From: Chromera velia
Lineage: Eukaryota > Sar > Chromeraceae
Length of the DNA stretch: 23,035 nucleotides
Assembly: GCA_018398765.1 (NCBI GenBank)
Contig: JAHBMJ010000092.1
Span: 2,501 to 25,535, forward strand
Direction: 5' to 3'
Positions 1 through 9,018 of this stretch are shown here, piece by piece; within the stretch, counting starts at the first letter, position 1, and each line of letters opens with the position of its first letter. Position numbers and translations under genes: made by a program. The notes beneath the pieces were generated by a model. That model saw nothing but the letters and a program-made list of their open reading frames with translations, was not told the DNA's origin and did no database searches.

Positions 1-214
1 TAAAGGTCGCAGACTTCATTCTTTTCCAAGGAATGCATATGTAGGAGGTGTATTGAATTAGATACATGCCTTTATTTGATGTATTTCAATGACTTTGCTA
101 TGCAGTTCCAGCAGGATGGCTCGACCAAATAGCACCGGATCCGTCGTGGTTTACAGATAAGGTCCACGTACCCGCTCGTATATTAGATATAATATATCGA
201 TCCATCTATATTCA

Positions 215-237
215 TGCATGTATGTATGTATGTATGT
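215..237. repeat. GTAT tetranucleotide microsatellite
   Basis: About five tandem copies of a GTAT/ATGT unit. The rest of positions 1-568 contains this repeat, a CTGC repeat and AT-rich sequence; I see no supported gene there. Confidence 0.8.
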
Positions 238-386
238 CCGTCGATATCCGTGTTAGGGGGGGGAATAAAAAGACATGAGAGAAGAGCCCCAAAAGTCCAC
301 TGGTTTTCTTATTAATTTTACATGTCTGCATACTTCTGACCTCTTCGTCTGCCTTCCTGCTTAGCTGTCTGCATGCCTGCCTCTAG

Positions 387-413
387 CTGCCTGCCTGCCT
401 GCCTGCCTGCCTG
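387..413. repeat. CTGC tetranucleotide microsatellite
   Basis: Six to seven tandem CTGC units in a wider pyrimidine-rich tract, about 150 bases upstream of the first readable exon of the ankyrin pseudogene. A strong acceptor-like tract (pyrimidine run ending TTGCAG at 563-568) follows, so this repeat may lie in an old intron or upstream region. Confidence 0.8.
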
Positions 414-568
414 TTTGCTGTCCTACCTGCCCACTTATGCTCTGAACCGAGCCTGGGAGTCTAGGTTCAGCTCTTTCTCCCAATTCTTAGAACCTGTTGT
501 GGCTATTGAATCTGAAGGTCTCTTCCTGATTCCTTCCCCCTCTCACCTCCCTTTTCTGCCTGTTGCAG

Positions 569-1422
569 CGAAAACAACAGTAACTGACCAAAAAAGAACG
601 CAAAGCAGTTCTGAAGCTCAAACAGGCCATCCGTCAGCTTTATCACAGCCTTTCAGGGCAGATGTTGCATAGTACTACAAAATCGATCTCAGTCCTCTAT
701 TCTGAATGACTCCTGGACTGCGAGAGGCGATTTGCTCCTTCTGTGCGGTGACTGAAATGATCCGTCAGAAGGAGCTCTGTGGTTAGATCAGCAGAAAGAC
801 AAACGGGGACGGTTTCCCTCTGTGCATTAAGGTGGGGGCACTTATAGACGGGTTCGTTGATGGGAAGATTGCACTCCACAGGGCGGTTTCTACATGCCAG
901 TCTGATTAACAATGGTGCCGATCTGAACATCATTCAGTCGTCACTTCTATCCTCCTATTTCGGTTTTATAGCCCTCATGATTGCTTGTCATAAGCGTCAG
1001 TAGCATATGGCGAGGTTGCTCCTGCAGAAGAGGGCACGGCCTGATCAATTCCTCCCAACCGATATCATCAGTGAGACCCAGACTGCCCTCAGCAGTGCAT
1101 GTCTAGCCATGCAGTCATATCCAGACAGAGACCTCACGAGTCTTGATCCCTTGACATAGGGGGAAGTGAGAGATCTGATCGAACAATTAGTTGTGCAGAC
1201 ACCTTGTGAGGTTGTAAAATGTACCCGTTTGGGTGCGTATGCCGAGTTATTCCTTCACTTTGCAATGCGACAGAAGGATATGGAGGATTTTGCATTGGCC
1301 TGCCTTACCACGGGTATCGACATAAATGCACTTGACAAGGATGGTGACCGACCTCTCTTGATTGCAGTCGGGAGGAGGAACGTGAACCTTGTCGCCCTGT
1401 TCTTGGAACACGGTGCGGCGCG
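569..1422 (+). pseudogene. Ankyrin-repeat protein, 5' half, interrupted by element A
   Basis: This is the decayed 5' half of an ankyrin-repeat gene. A splice acceptor-like TTGCAG ends at 568. The following segment reads a helical stretch (KAVLKLKQAIRQLYHSL, about 600-660), then ankyrin pieces appear: GKIALHRAVSTCQ near 864-900, LINNGADLN at 902-928, FIALMIACHK near 963-995, and DINALDKDGDRPLLIAVG then LVALFLEHGAA at 1316-1420. It is broken: TAA at 581-583, a one-base frame change between 900 and 902, and in-frame TAG codons at 1001-1003 and 1157-1159. The last frame (1166-1420) runs cleanly into element A at 1423. Reading continues in the same phase at 7206 once element A and one target-site copy are set aside. 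Ankyrin repeats are protein-binding modules; no specific partner can be inferred. Confidence 0.8.
1415..1422. repeat. Left target-site duplication of element A
   Basis: GCGGCGCG immediately left of the element. The right-hand partner is GCGGCCGG at 7206-7213. Six of eight bases match; the two differences are an adjacent GC/CG swap. Eight-base duplications are typical of hAT and several other cut-and-paste superfamilies. Confidence 0.55.
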
Positions 1423-1437
1423 CTAGGGTCTGACACT
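1423..1437 (+). repeat. Element A left terminal inverted repeat
   Basis: CTAGGGTCTGACACT; it matches the complement of 7191-7205 at 14 of 15 bases. Confidence 0.75.
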
Positions 1438-1571
1438 TCTACTATAAAAAATTTTTTTAAGGGTACCCTAAGACTAATGACTATTACTAGACATCTAAAA
1501 GTTGTATTTTTGAATAGATCTCATCAAAAGAACCAGAACAGAATAGTTTAAAGCTTAGATTTCATTGGTTC

Positions 1572-1676
1572 GAGGCCGGTTTTTCCGGTTTTAGTATAAT
1601 CTGCTAGTTAAAGTTCCAGAAGAGCGAAGAGGCCGGTTTTGGAACCAGCATAGGAAACCGGGAGGAACCAACTAAA
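1572..1676. repeat. Element A left subterminal repeat block
   Basis: GAGGCCGGTTTT occurs at 1629-1640 and a close version starts at 1572, followed by GGAACC, AAACCGGG and GGAACCAACTA. The same word order (GAGGCCGGTTTT, GGTTCC, AAACCGGG, AACCAACTA) is seen near the right end at 6930-7045. Repeated subterminal words in DNA transposons are commonly transposase-binding sites; that role is inferred here. Confidence 0.5.
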
Positions 1677-1743
1677 ACCATGCAAAACCATATGAAAACA
1701 GGAGTCAAATGCATGTTTGAGTTGAATTGAATCAACTGAAAGA

Positions 1744-4700
1744 TCATTCATCCTCTCCTGGGCCATCTTCTTCTTCGTCCTCCTCCAAAATTTCTTGAAA
1801 CCGTGTCTGCAACCTGGCAAGCTCTTCATTGTCAACCGTCAAACGACCGTAGACTTGGGTGCTTGAATGAAGATAAAAGAATACAGCAGACAGAGCAATG
1901 TGATCAATTTGAGCAGTTGTAGTTACACGTGCGATATACGGCACAAATTTTGTCACTTCCCCCTCTGCGTCCTCTTCTCTTGCTCTCTTGTACGAAATGA
2001 CCCTCAATTCAAGGTGAGCGTTATCGTCGGTGTGAGCAACGCGAGACAAACCCGTGCTTCTTCCTCTCTTTATTGCTGGATGCTTGTTTTGAGGATTCAT
2101 AATGTCAATCACTTTTGCGATATACCATTCAACGGAATCACGATTGTCTATGAACTGACAACCAACAATGTCGCCCAGCCCGATCGAATACTCGCCTTTC
2201 TGAGGTCGTGCATGCTTGAAACGGGGGGCACGTGTGATTCTATCCTAACGTTGACTAGACAGTTTTTCGTCCTGCAAATAAGCACACGCAGACAAGAGAA
2301 GCATTTCGTTTCCAGAGACCGGTTGCGTCACGCGAAGACGGCCGTCCTTTCCCTTTCCCTGCCCATTTCCCTCACAGGGAATCGAACTGAGAAGATCCGT
2401 CTCCGCTCTCAGCATATCGCTCTCTTGTTTGAGGAGCTCGTCTGCCGTTGCCTGTGCTGCATCGTCAGCAATCTTGTCCCCCCCTTCTGTGTTAACTGTC
2501 TCTGTCTCATCGTCATCAATCAGCTCTTGCGAGGCGTAGTGAGAGACCTTCACCATGCTCTCCCACTTGAAGTCGAGAAGGGTCTGCTTGGTGAGCGATT
2601 TTCTCCTACCAGTTCTCTGCCCCCCCCACTTGACTTTGTCTCTGAAGTCTGTATAAATTTTGGAATCAACCTTTCCAATCAATTCCCATGCTCTCTCTCT
2701 TCCCTTCTCAACTGCTGCAGCAATCTTCTCATCAGAAATCAGACGGCAAGTCTCCTCGGACTCCCACGCCTTCGGGAGGTCTCCACGAGTCTTTCGACTT
2801 TTAGTGCTGCTGTACTCAATGAGATTCTCTTTCTCATTCTCGAATCTTAATTTCATGTCCCGCACCACGTTCTGTAGGCACCTGAGGAGGGTTAAGTAGC
2901 CAAAATTAACCACTTGTGTGTGACCTGGGTAGTAGAGACGGAGGAGACGGAACAGCTCCTCACAAGGCTTAGCCTGACTCCCCCCCAACCAGGTCTTGAA
3001 TTCAACGTCGGGGTGTTTTTCTCTCAGAAATCGAATCAAGGCAATGAGGCTGTGAAAATTCACTTCGATGCACAGCTCTACATTCCGGGTCAAAAAGACC
3101 TTGCTCAACGTCTCAGAAGAACACTTGTCCACCCACGCCTTCCATAGCCGACTGACCCACACAGCTGTAGACATCTTTTCAATTCTTTCCTCAAGAGAGA
3201 GGTTCTGTGCACAAAACGCAGTGTCAACCAAGTTAGCAAGGTTGAGCAGAAGGGTAGTCCCTTCTGCCGCATCAGTCTCCCACAATATGTTGATGACCTG
3301 CAAGCAAGGAAACACACATACACACACACACACACACAAGGGGGGGGGGAGGGGGCGGGAAGGAGTGCAAAAAAAAAATAAACAAAGAGGGCAAGCAAGA
3401 AAGAAAAAAAGAAAGGAGAGAAAAAAAGAAAGCGAACGAACAAAGGAGCTAGCAAAGGAGATAAAAGGGGCGCTTTAAGGACAGAGAGAAAGAGAAGAAT
3501 GAGTGACTAACCTCGGGATGAGTCACCTGCCGGGCAGTCCGCACATTCTGCCTGTCACTCCCTTTACCCAAATCTGCCTCTCGGAGGAGAGACTCTTTCA
3601 ATTTTCCCAACTGTGCAAGGGAAGTTAAATGTGCCATATCCATTCAACCAGCTCTACCAAGGAGCCCCTGCCGAGAATTGCTCAAGAGAGTGTTTCTAAT
3701 TTTTAGCAACAGATGAAGAGGATCCTGAATTTTGACATTGAAATCCTCACTATCAACTTTCGGAAACTGAAGGAGAAAGTTTGGATCATTCCAGAAGTCG
3801 TCCTTGTCTGCAACATTCTGCATAGTGTTCAGCATAGCCGACAGGCACCGACTGTCACCGTCGGAGCCATGAGAGACGACGCTGATATCCTTCTCCCTCA
3901 AACGAGCTCTGAGCTTCTTCTGCCACGTCTGCAGAAAGAAACAAAGGAGAAAAATGAGTTGTGTTAAGGAGAAAAAAAGAGACAACTGACAGCTAAGAGA
4001 ACGAGAAATGTGCAGAGGCATAAAAGCAAGAGCCAGAGGCCAAGAGAAAGGGAGAGAAGAAGAAAAAGGGGGGCACTGCAAGGGGGGTAGAGATGCGCAG
4101 AATCCAATGAAAGAGTCTGACAACTGACCTTGACATCTGCAGTATTAAATTTGTTGTCTGTAAGAAACGTCGCAATACAAATCGGGGGTTTCTCCCCGTC
4201 TACAGGGGTAATACAAAATGTATACACGTACTTCCCCAAGTCGTAGTTATCGTACTCGTGTCGCAATTCCTCCCATATCCCAACAACAGGGACGTGAGTG
4301 CTAAACGGGTCCTTAGAGATGAAGCCAAACAACTGGCCAGTCCCGTCGTGTGCCTCCATGATGTTCTTCATTCTAGTTGCGTCTTCTGCCATATGTACAA
4401 GCTTCCCCTTGAACTGCTCAGCAACAAAATCAAGTGTCTCATCAGAAAGGCCTGGACGGGCCAGGAAGATCACCTTGGCGTGGCGTTCAATCGTTTTTCG
4501 GGATGGGAATCCTTCTAAATTCTTTTCTAGAAAATCAAAGACTTTCTGACCTCCCCAGTGAAGGACATGTGTGGCGAAATCCTTCACCGCCTTCTCGTGT
4601 CGACGCCCCTTACTATCGTATGCTTCGTTCTTTGCCAGATTTTTTAGGAACGCGGAGAAGAAAACGGCCTCTCCCTCTCCTTTCTTTTCTTCGAGAGACA

Positions 4701-5289
4701 GAGCAGCTGCTTTCAGCAGAGACGGTGTGTCGGATGCATTGATCAGGTCTCTGACCAGGGCTGCTGACTTCGTCTCATAGTACCGAGACCGCTCTCTCAT
4801 ATTTTTGAGAGCGACCCGTTTGTGACCGATAGTCGCTTTCAAGTCCTTGTTCTCCTGCTTCAGAAGGTTGAAGCTGCGCTGCTGGCTAAGAATCTCTGCA
4901 ATTAATTGGCTCTTGCACATGTTTTCGAGCCTTTGGCGCTGCTGCTCTTCTTCGGTCGGAGGGGTATCCTTTATTTCCTCATCCTCCTTCTCACATTCTC
5001 TTTCGGATCCCTCTTCCCCCCAGTCACCTGTTTCTACTAGCTGATGATTTTCTGGATAGAATCGCTTGGGAAGGCGCTCTTTATCTTCATTTGCTACTGC
5101 TGGGGCCGTTGCTTCTTCACCAGAAGGCTCCTGAGGTGGGTGAGGGTTGTGGGGCTGTACAAAATGAACCCCACCTGCAGTGCTGGTAGGTCGCTTCTTC
5201 CACTTGCCCATACCCATGACGTTTGCAGCCACACTCTGGTTGGCGCTACCAAACAGTGCAAAAAGAAGGCAAAAAACGATCTGCAGCAT
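1744..5289 (-). pseudogene. Element A transposase-like protein, three exons, two in-frame stops
   Basis: Exons on the minus strand: 5289-4129, 3928-3512 and 3297-1744. Introns are 200 bases (donor GTCAGT, acceptor TTTCTGCAG) and 214 bases (donor GTTAGT, acceptor CTTGCAG). All junctions are phase 0, giving about 1043 codons. The N-terminus is acidic and Pro-rich, then a coiled coil (QLIAEILSQQRSFNLLKQE). A helical segment follows (KAVKDFATHVLHWGGQKVFD, then FPSRKTIERH). RNase H-like candidates are the Asp in HMAEDATRM, the Asp residues in HGSDGDSRCLSAM and the downstream IQDPLHLLLKIRN. The C-terminal segment (GDIVGCQFI...EWYIAKVIDI) looks like a small beta-barrel. TGA at 3644-3646 and TAG at 2245-2247 interrupt the frame while the reading clearly continues beyond each. 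The true start may be the Met at 5217, because the first 24 residues are signal-peptide-like, unusual for a nuclear enzyme. Family assignment is tentative. Confidence 0.75.
3312..3338. repeat. AC dinucleotide microsatellite in transposase intron 2
   Basis: About 13 AC units, followed by a G run (3341-3349) and A/G-rich tracts. On the coding (minus) strand these become a GT/T/C-rich tract close to the acceptor of intron 2. Confidence 0.85.
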
Positions 5290-5934
5290 TACGAATCAAT
5301 CTACCTTACCACAGCCAGTGAGAAAGAGAAAGCAGTGATCGATCGATGGCTCGATGCATATGTTGTTCAGACTGAATGTGTTCAACCGAGAAGCACTTGC
5401 AGAAAGCAGGGCTTCATTCTCATCAATGAGTCCTTACAGGTTCTTGCAAGAAAGCAGTTGATATTCTTAGCGGCATTCATTGGACACCTGGATTGAGTTC
5501 ATACAATGTTAAAGATGGGAGGCCGGGGCTTGAGAGTCGATCTGGAATACCACTGTTGTTTGCCACCGCGCACTGCTTGCATGGATGCATACATACGCGC
5601 GGCCCCGAAAAGCGAACACGAGCTGCACAATGAACTTTCCGGGGCCGCGGCTCAAAAAAAAGGCGCATATGCAAAAGGGTCACAAACGGTCACAAATGTC
5701 GTCTTTCCTTCCTCAATCATCCTCCTTACTTCTACTCACACTCGTTTTGCTTCTCATACCTTGTTGGCCAACAGAAGCAAAGTTCTAGGCAGAGTGAAGA
5801 GCAGTGACTCTTCATGCAGCAGAAGAGAAGCAGAAACTTCAGAAGCAGAAGTAGAAACTTCAGCCAAGCCCAGTTTGCATCTCCCGTCTCTGACTGACAC
5901 TTTTATATCCTCTCACTCCATCTCACTCCATAGA
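5290..5934. promoter_or_regulatory. Divergent intergenic region of element A
   Basis: This 645-base stretch separates the minus-strand transposase from the plus-strand BED-like gene, so it should hold both promoters (inferred from layout). It contains an inverted repeat: GCGCGGCCCCGAAAAG at 5597-5612 against CTTTCCGGGGCCGCGG at 5635-5650, with one bulged base and a 22-base spacer. The arm word CTTTCCGGGGCC recurs elsewhere in the window. Two 10-bp copies of TCTCACTCCA lie just before the ATG at 5935. I see no clear TATA box. Confidence 0.4.
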
Positions 5935-6799
5935 ATGATCTCGCCCGCTGAAGTGGAGAAGGTGATGAAAGATGAGCAAGCAGCAACTCTCTTTAGCTTT
6001 GCAGACCTGGCTGCCCAGACCAATCAGTTTTTTGAATCTGAAAAAGGGGAGGAGGGACTATTTTTTGGTCTCACTGTACAGCACACGCTCAGGTTTGTTC
6101 TTTTTGAAGCGTTGACTCGCACGGATCTCAAAACGTAGAGCAGCGCGAACTAGCAAGACTTCAAAACAAAGTACGGGATGGTGTTCCAGACCCATCTCGA
6201 TCGGATAAAACTGCGTGTTAAGCCTCCTGTCACCTTTGGGATGCATTTCCCAAAGAATTCTGGCAACGCTGGCAAGAGAGGGGGGGAGACACATACTGAT
6301 GAGCCCGTCTCTAAGGTAGAGAGGACTGAGAAACCGAAGCCAGAAGAGAAAAAAAAAGTGAAAGCAGACGATTTTGCCGAGTTTGCTGAGATTTCGCTTC
6401 AAAAGGTGGTGAAGGCATTCAAGGCCTCACACATAGTTGCCTTCCGGATTTTTGACGACGCCAAGGATAGAGAGAAGCCGAAGCTTCTTGAAACCGACCT
6501 CAAGGTCCTTACCATCGCAGACTGGAAGGAAGGGGACCCGTCGTCCTACCGAAATGGTACGTACGAGTGCAGAGTTCGAGTGTCTTCTCTGCTCAAAGAA
6601 GGACGACAAGCAGTGTAAGCTAACTGTTTGGGCTTCGTCAACCGGCGCCCCAAAATTGACTGCGTTTGAGAAACATCTGGAGCGCTTCCACCTGGTTTCC
6701 AAAAATCAGAAGCCTGTAACGGCAGTGCAGAAGGGAACAGGGGAAGAGAAAAATGAAAAAACGGGGGAGAAAGAGAACAAATCGGCTTCCGTCAATTAG
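5935..6799 (+). CDS. Element A accessory protein with BED-like zinc finger
   Basis: Three reading segments seem to belong together. Segment one starts at ATG 5935 (MISPAEVEKVMKDEQAATLF) and runs to about 6092. Segment two, 6154-6600, has a basic, Lys/Glu-rich stretch, then DFAEFAEISLQKVVKAFKAS. Segment three ends at 6799 and contains FECLLC about 27 residues before a KHLERFH motif, a C-x2-C ... H-x4-H pattern as in BED-type DNA-binding fingers; a Lys/Glu-rich tail follows. Segments two and three differ by one frame near 6500-6575, so either a one-base indel or an extremely short intron is needed. The first junction is also unresolved: a donor-like CAG/GTTTGT at 6092 has no in-phase acceptor that I could find. 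Divergent from the transposase, it could be a DNA-binding partner for transposition or a regulator. It may be decayed like the transposase. Confidence 0.5.
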
Positions 6800-6929
6800 A
6801 TGTACATTAAGCAGTGCATTCGCTAGTATTCTCTTAGATCCTCTCCCTCTAGCATTCTGGTCGGTTTTTATGTATGAAAATTTGATGAAATCATTGTAAT
6901 ATCATCACAGTTCTGTTGAAAAACGTATT

Positions 6930-7045
6930 GAGGCCGGTTTTTTGAGTTGGATTTTGTGTGGTTTCAGTGGTAAATCTTATGGTTCCAAAACTGATAAAAA
7001 CCGGGACTGGCAAAATGCTATAAAAAGGGGGGTAACCAACTATAG
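6930..7045. repeat. Element A right subterminal repeat block
   Basis: GAGGCCGGTTTT at 6930-6941, then GGTTCC, AAAACCGGG and AACCAACTA. Word order and orientation are the same as at 1629-1676. The remaining DNA from 6800 to 7190 is AT-rich and non-coding. Confidence 0.5.
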
Positions 7046-7190
7046 ACCAAAGAGAACCACTTTAAAATCATCAGATTTTAAGTTTTTAGGATTAGTTAAG
7101 CTTTAGATTGACCTATAAATATAGATTTTTGAGTTTTTTACATGGTTTTAGGCATAAAAACCACTGCTGAAACCTAGCGTCTACATCAAG

Positions 7191-7205
7191 AGTGTGAGAC
7201 CCTAG
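7191..7205 (-). repeat. Element A right terminal inverted repeat
   Basis: AGTGTGAGACCCTAG, the inverted partner of 1423-1437 with one mismatch. Confidence 0.75.
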
Positions 7206-7213
7206 GCGGCCGG
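7206..7213. repeat. Right target-site duplication of element A
   Basis: GCGGCCGG directly abuts the element. Using this copy, ankyrin codons read GCG-GCC-GGT-GTG-GAC in phase with the left half. Confidence 0.55.
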
Positions 7214-7859
7214 TGTGGACTTCCACGTGTACAACTGGTAGGATGACTCCGCTTTACATATCCTCGCAGGGGGGGGTCAGGAGTTGGAATGGCAATCGAG
7301 TGAGAGGGAGGCCATGAAAGAGAACGATCCAGAGGAGAGGGAGGCAAAGGCGTTTGAAATGACAAAGATCCTCCTTGACAAAGGGGCCGATATCAATCTG
7401 CAGGGGGGCAGCGGGTACACTGCTTTGCATCTGGCTGTGGAGAGCTGGAACGTGCATCTGGTTACGTTGTTCTTGCAGCGAGGTGCGATTGTGTCTGTAC
7501 AGAGTGAGAAAGGGTATCGTCCGATTGATTGCCTGCATTCGCTCACGAATAAATAGAGCGGTAATATGGTGGACGAGGATACCAAGGCCGTTCTGAACAA
7601 ACGATTTGATTCTATTCTGAAACCCCTGTATGCTCATGGAGCCAATATGAACGAGTGGAATCCTCATGGGACTATACTGCTGCACCAAGCAGGACAGAGC
7701 AACTCTGTCGACTGTGTTGAGAGTCTTCTGTCTGTGGGAGCAGATCCTGCCGTATTTGATTATTGGATGCAGAAACCCAGCCAACTGACTGTAAGGGCTC
7801 AGGGTGCATTGGCCCGCCGCCTGACCCGCCGCCGCATCTTAGTGAGATATATGGCGTGA
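7206..7859 (+). pseudogene. Ankyrin-repeat protein, 3' half
   Basis: This is the continuation of the ankyrin gene broken by element A, in one frame from 7206 to the TGA at 7857-7859. Repeat pieces in order: DDSALHILAGGG (7242-7277), MTKILLDKGADINLQ, GYTALHLAVESWNVHLVTLF (7416-7475), LKPLYAHGANMNEWNPHGT, and VDCVESLLSVGADPAVFD (about 7710-7761). A basic tail (RRLTRRRILVRYMA) follows. In-frame TAG codons at 7239-7241 and 7554-7556 interrupt it. Repeat one contains an insert of about 20 charged residues between its helices. The stops were probably acquired after loss of function; whether that loss predates the insertion cannot be told. Positions 7862-8030 downstream show no gene. Confidence 0.8.
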
Positions 7860-8032
7860 GCGCGCTTCGTGCATTAAATTAATTCAGAGTGAGATTGACA
7901 GTTGAATACAATAACAGCGAACAACAGACTGAATAGTAGGAGAGGAGAAGCATCCCCTCTCTGTCAGTTCTCTCTCCATGAAATAATCAGATCAAGTATT
8001 CTCTATTAGACTCATATACCCTTACACTGACT

Positions 8033-8760
8033 ATGTGTCTGATGATGAGGCTGGATGACAAGTGGTTCTATGAGAACTTCTGTTATGAGACGTGTCTGGA
8101 AAAATAGGAAGAGAGTGGTTCAGGAGAAGAGATCTCAGAGGTCAAAGACGCCAGACAGATCCTGTATGCCATCAATAGCCACGCTGCTCCTTCCTAAGCA
8201 GCTCCTTCCTACACACCAGCTTCTTCCTCCCACTGGCATGCGGCTCTCTCTCATGCCTCTGGAGGTTGAACGAACGAACGAACAAACGAACGAACGAACA
8301 AATGAACGAACGAACGAACGAACAAAAAGGTCTTTGAGGGATTCGTCCGACATGCAATGCACTCATTCTTTTTTCTCTTTTCTTTGACCACTCTCCTTGC
8401 AGAAACTTCTTTTCCTTCCGGGAAAGAGAGAACACAAAGCCGTACAAACAATAGAAAAGCGAAATGGACAAAAAAAAAAGCTACGTCGAGTGTTACTACC
8501 ACGAAACCTATTTGCGTTGGTTGTACAGCCTTTGTCCCCCCCTTTTCTTTCCCTCTTTTACTACACCTTTCCTTTTGCATTCGTGTGTCAAGACTTGTGC
8601 GCGCGTCACGATGTGTACGACCTGACTCTGCCTGGGGAGATGGACAGGGAGAGAAAGGAAAGGCATGTGCGTGCGCTCTGTCTATGGAACTCATCGCTGG
8701 ATGCTGCTGAGGGGAGACGGGCGAGGGAGAAGGGGGGCTTCTTCAATTAGGATTTTCACC
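8033..8760 (+). other. Possible gene relic with two degraded exons
   Basis: From 8033 a frame reads DDKWFYENFCYETCLEK, a stop, then EISEVKDARQILYAINSHAA, and another stop. After the microsatellite, an acceptor-like pyrimidine tract ends CTTGCAG at 8401. Downstream pieces include SYVECYYHETYLRWLY (about 8475-8525) and, in another frame, CARHDVYDLTLPGEM (about 8596-8640), running to a TAG near 8749. The donor-like GAG/GTTGAA at 8264 would place the GAAC repeat inside an intron. The pieces look protein-like but frames do not join cleanly. I recognise no family. Positions 8760-8995 show nothing further. Confidence 0.25.
8268..8325. repeat. GAAC tetranucleotide microsatellite
   Basis: About 14 GAAC units with two CAAA/CAAAT interruptions. 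Confidence 0.9.
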
Positions 8761-8991
8761 CTTAGACTTTCGCATTGAACTAGACGTTGGGCAGAAGAGG
8801 ACGCAAAGAGAAGAAACAATGAAGTCTCGTTGCAAATTGGAAGCACCAGGGTGTCTTGTCGGTTTGACTTTTTCGATCGACCTCCTACATCAAAAGTCCT
8901 CCATCCATCAATCTATCTATGCATCTATCTAGACAAAGACCGCCGCTTCATCTTCAATCTATTTCTCGTTCCGCTTAATTCTTTCTCCATC

Positions 8992-8995
8992 CATC
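8992..8995. repeat. Left CATC duplication of element B
   Basis: CATC precedes the left end of the inverted repeat and the same four bases follow the right end at 11950-11953. The local CCATCCATC context means a chance match is possible. Confidence 0.45.
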
Positions 8996-9018
8996 TAGGG
9001 ATAGCTATCGTATCGTAT
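8996..9018 (+). repeat. Element B left terminal inverted repeat
   Basis: Twenty-three bases starting TAGGGATAGC; perfect inverted match to 11927-11949. Confidence 0.8.

Larger units (their letters stand above)
1423..7205. mobile_element. Element A: 5.8-kb DNA transposon with transposase and BED-like gene
   Basis: The ends are inverted repeats: CTAGGGTCTGACACT at 1423-1437 and the complement of CTAGGGTCTCACACT at 7191-7205 (14 of 15 bases). Weaker inverted similarity continues inward (an AAAGCTTA block about 125 bases from each end). The element lies exactly between two in-phase halves of an ankyrin gene and is flanked by an imperfect 8-bp duplication. Inside are a minus-strand, three-exon transposase-like gene (1744-5289) and a plus-strand gene with a BED-like zinc finger (5935-6799), divergently arranged. 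In-frame stops in the transposase mark this copy as inactive. The superfamily is unassigned: duplication length and the TAGGG start recall hAT, but the transposase does not read as a typical hAT protein to me. Confidence 0.8.

Noticed and set aside
1867-2850. 327-residue plus-strand open frame opposite transposase exon three
   Set aside because: It is entirely antisense to a coherent spliced coding exon and has Leu/Ser/Cys-rich shadow composition.
3993-4122. C-terminal extension of transposase exon one (Leu-rich, membrane-like tail)
   Set aside because: It is intron 1 read through: a consensus GTCAGT donor at 4128 and a pyrimidine-rich TTTCTGCAG acceptor at 3929 join two frames in phase.
5218-5289. 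Signal peptide on the transposase
   Set aside because: The first 24 residues look hydrophobic, but a second Met at 5217 (MGMGKWKKRP) is a more likely start for a nuclear enzyme.
5044-5788. Plus-strand open frames opposite the transposase 5' end and in the intergenic region
   Set aside because: The one at 5044-5496 is mainly the antisense of the transposase N-terminus. The 5506-6138 frame is supported only from the ATG at 5935 onward; the part before reads like low-complexity translation.
1001-7556. Alternative genetic code with TAG or TGA as sense codons
   Set aside because: Supported genes also end at TAG and TGA, Trp is encoded by TGG, and the genes carrying internal stops also show frameshifts, so decay is the simpler explanation. 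Mentioned only as a low-interest check.
8268-8325. CRISPR-like array
   Set aside because: It is a simple tetranucleotide repeat without spacers.
8251-8694. Arg/Ser/Phe-rich minus-strand frames over the GAAC repeat
   Set aside because: Translations of a tetranucleotide microsatellite (FVRSFVRS repeats) with no flanking protein-like sequence.
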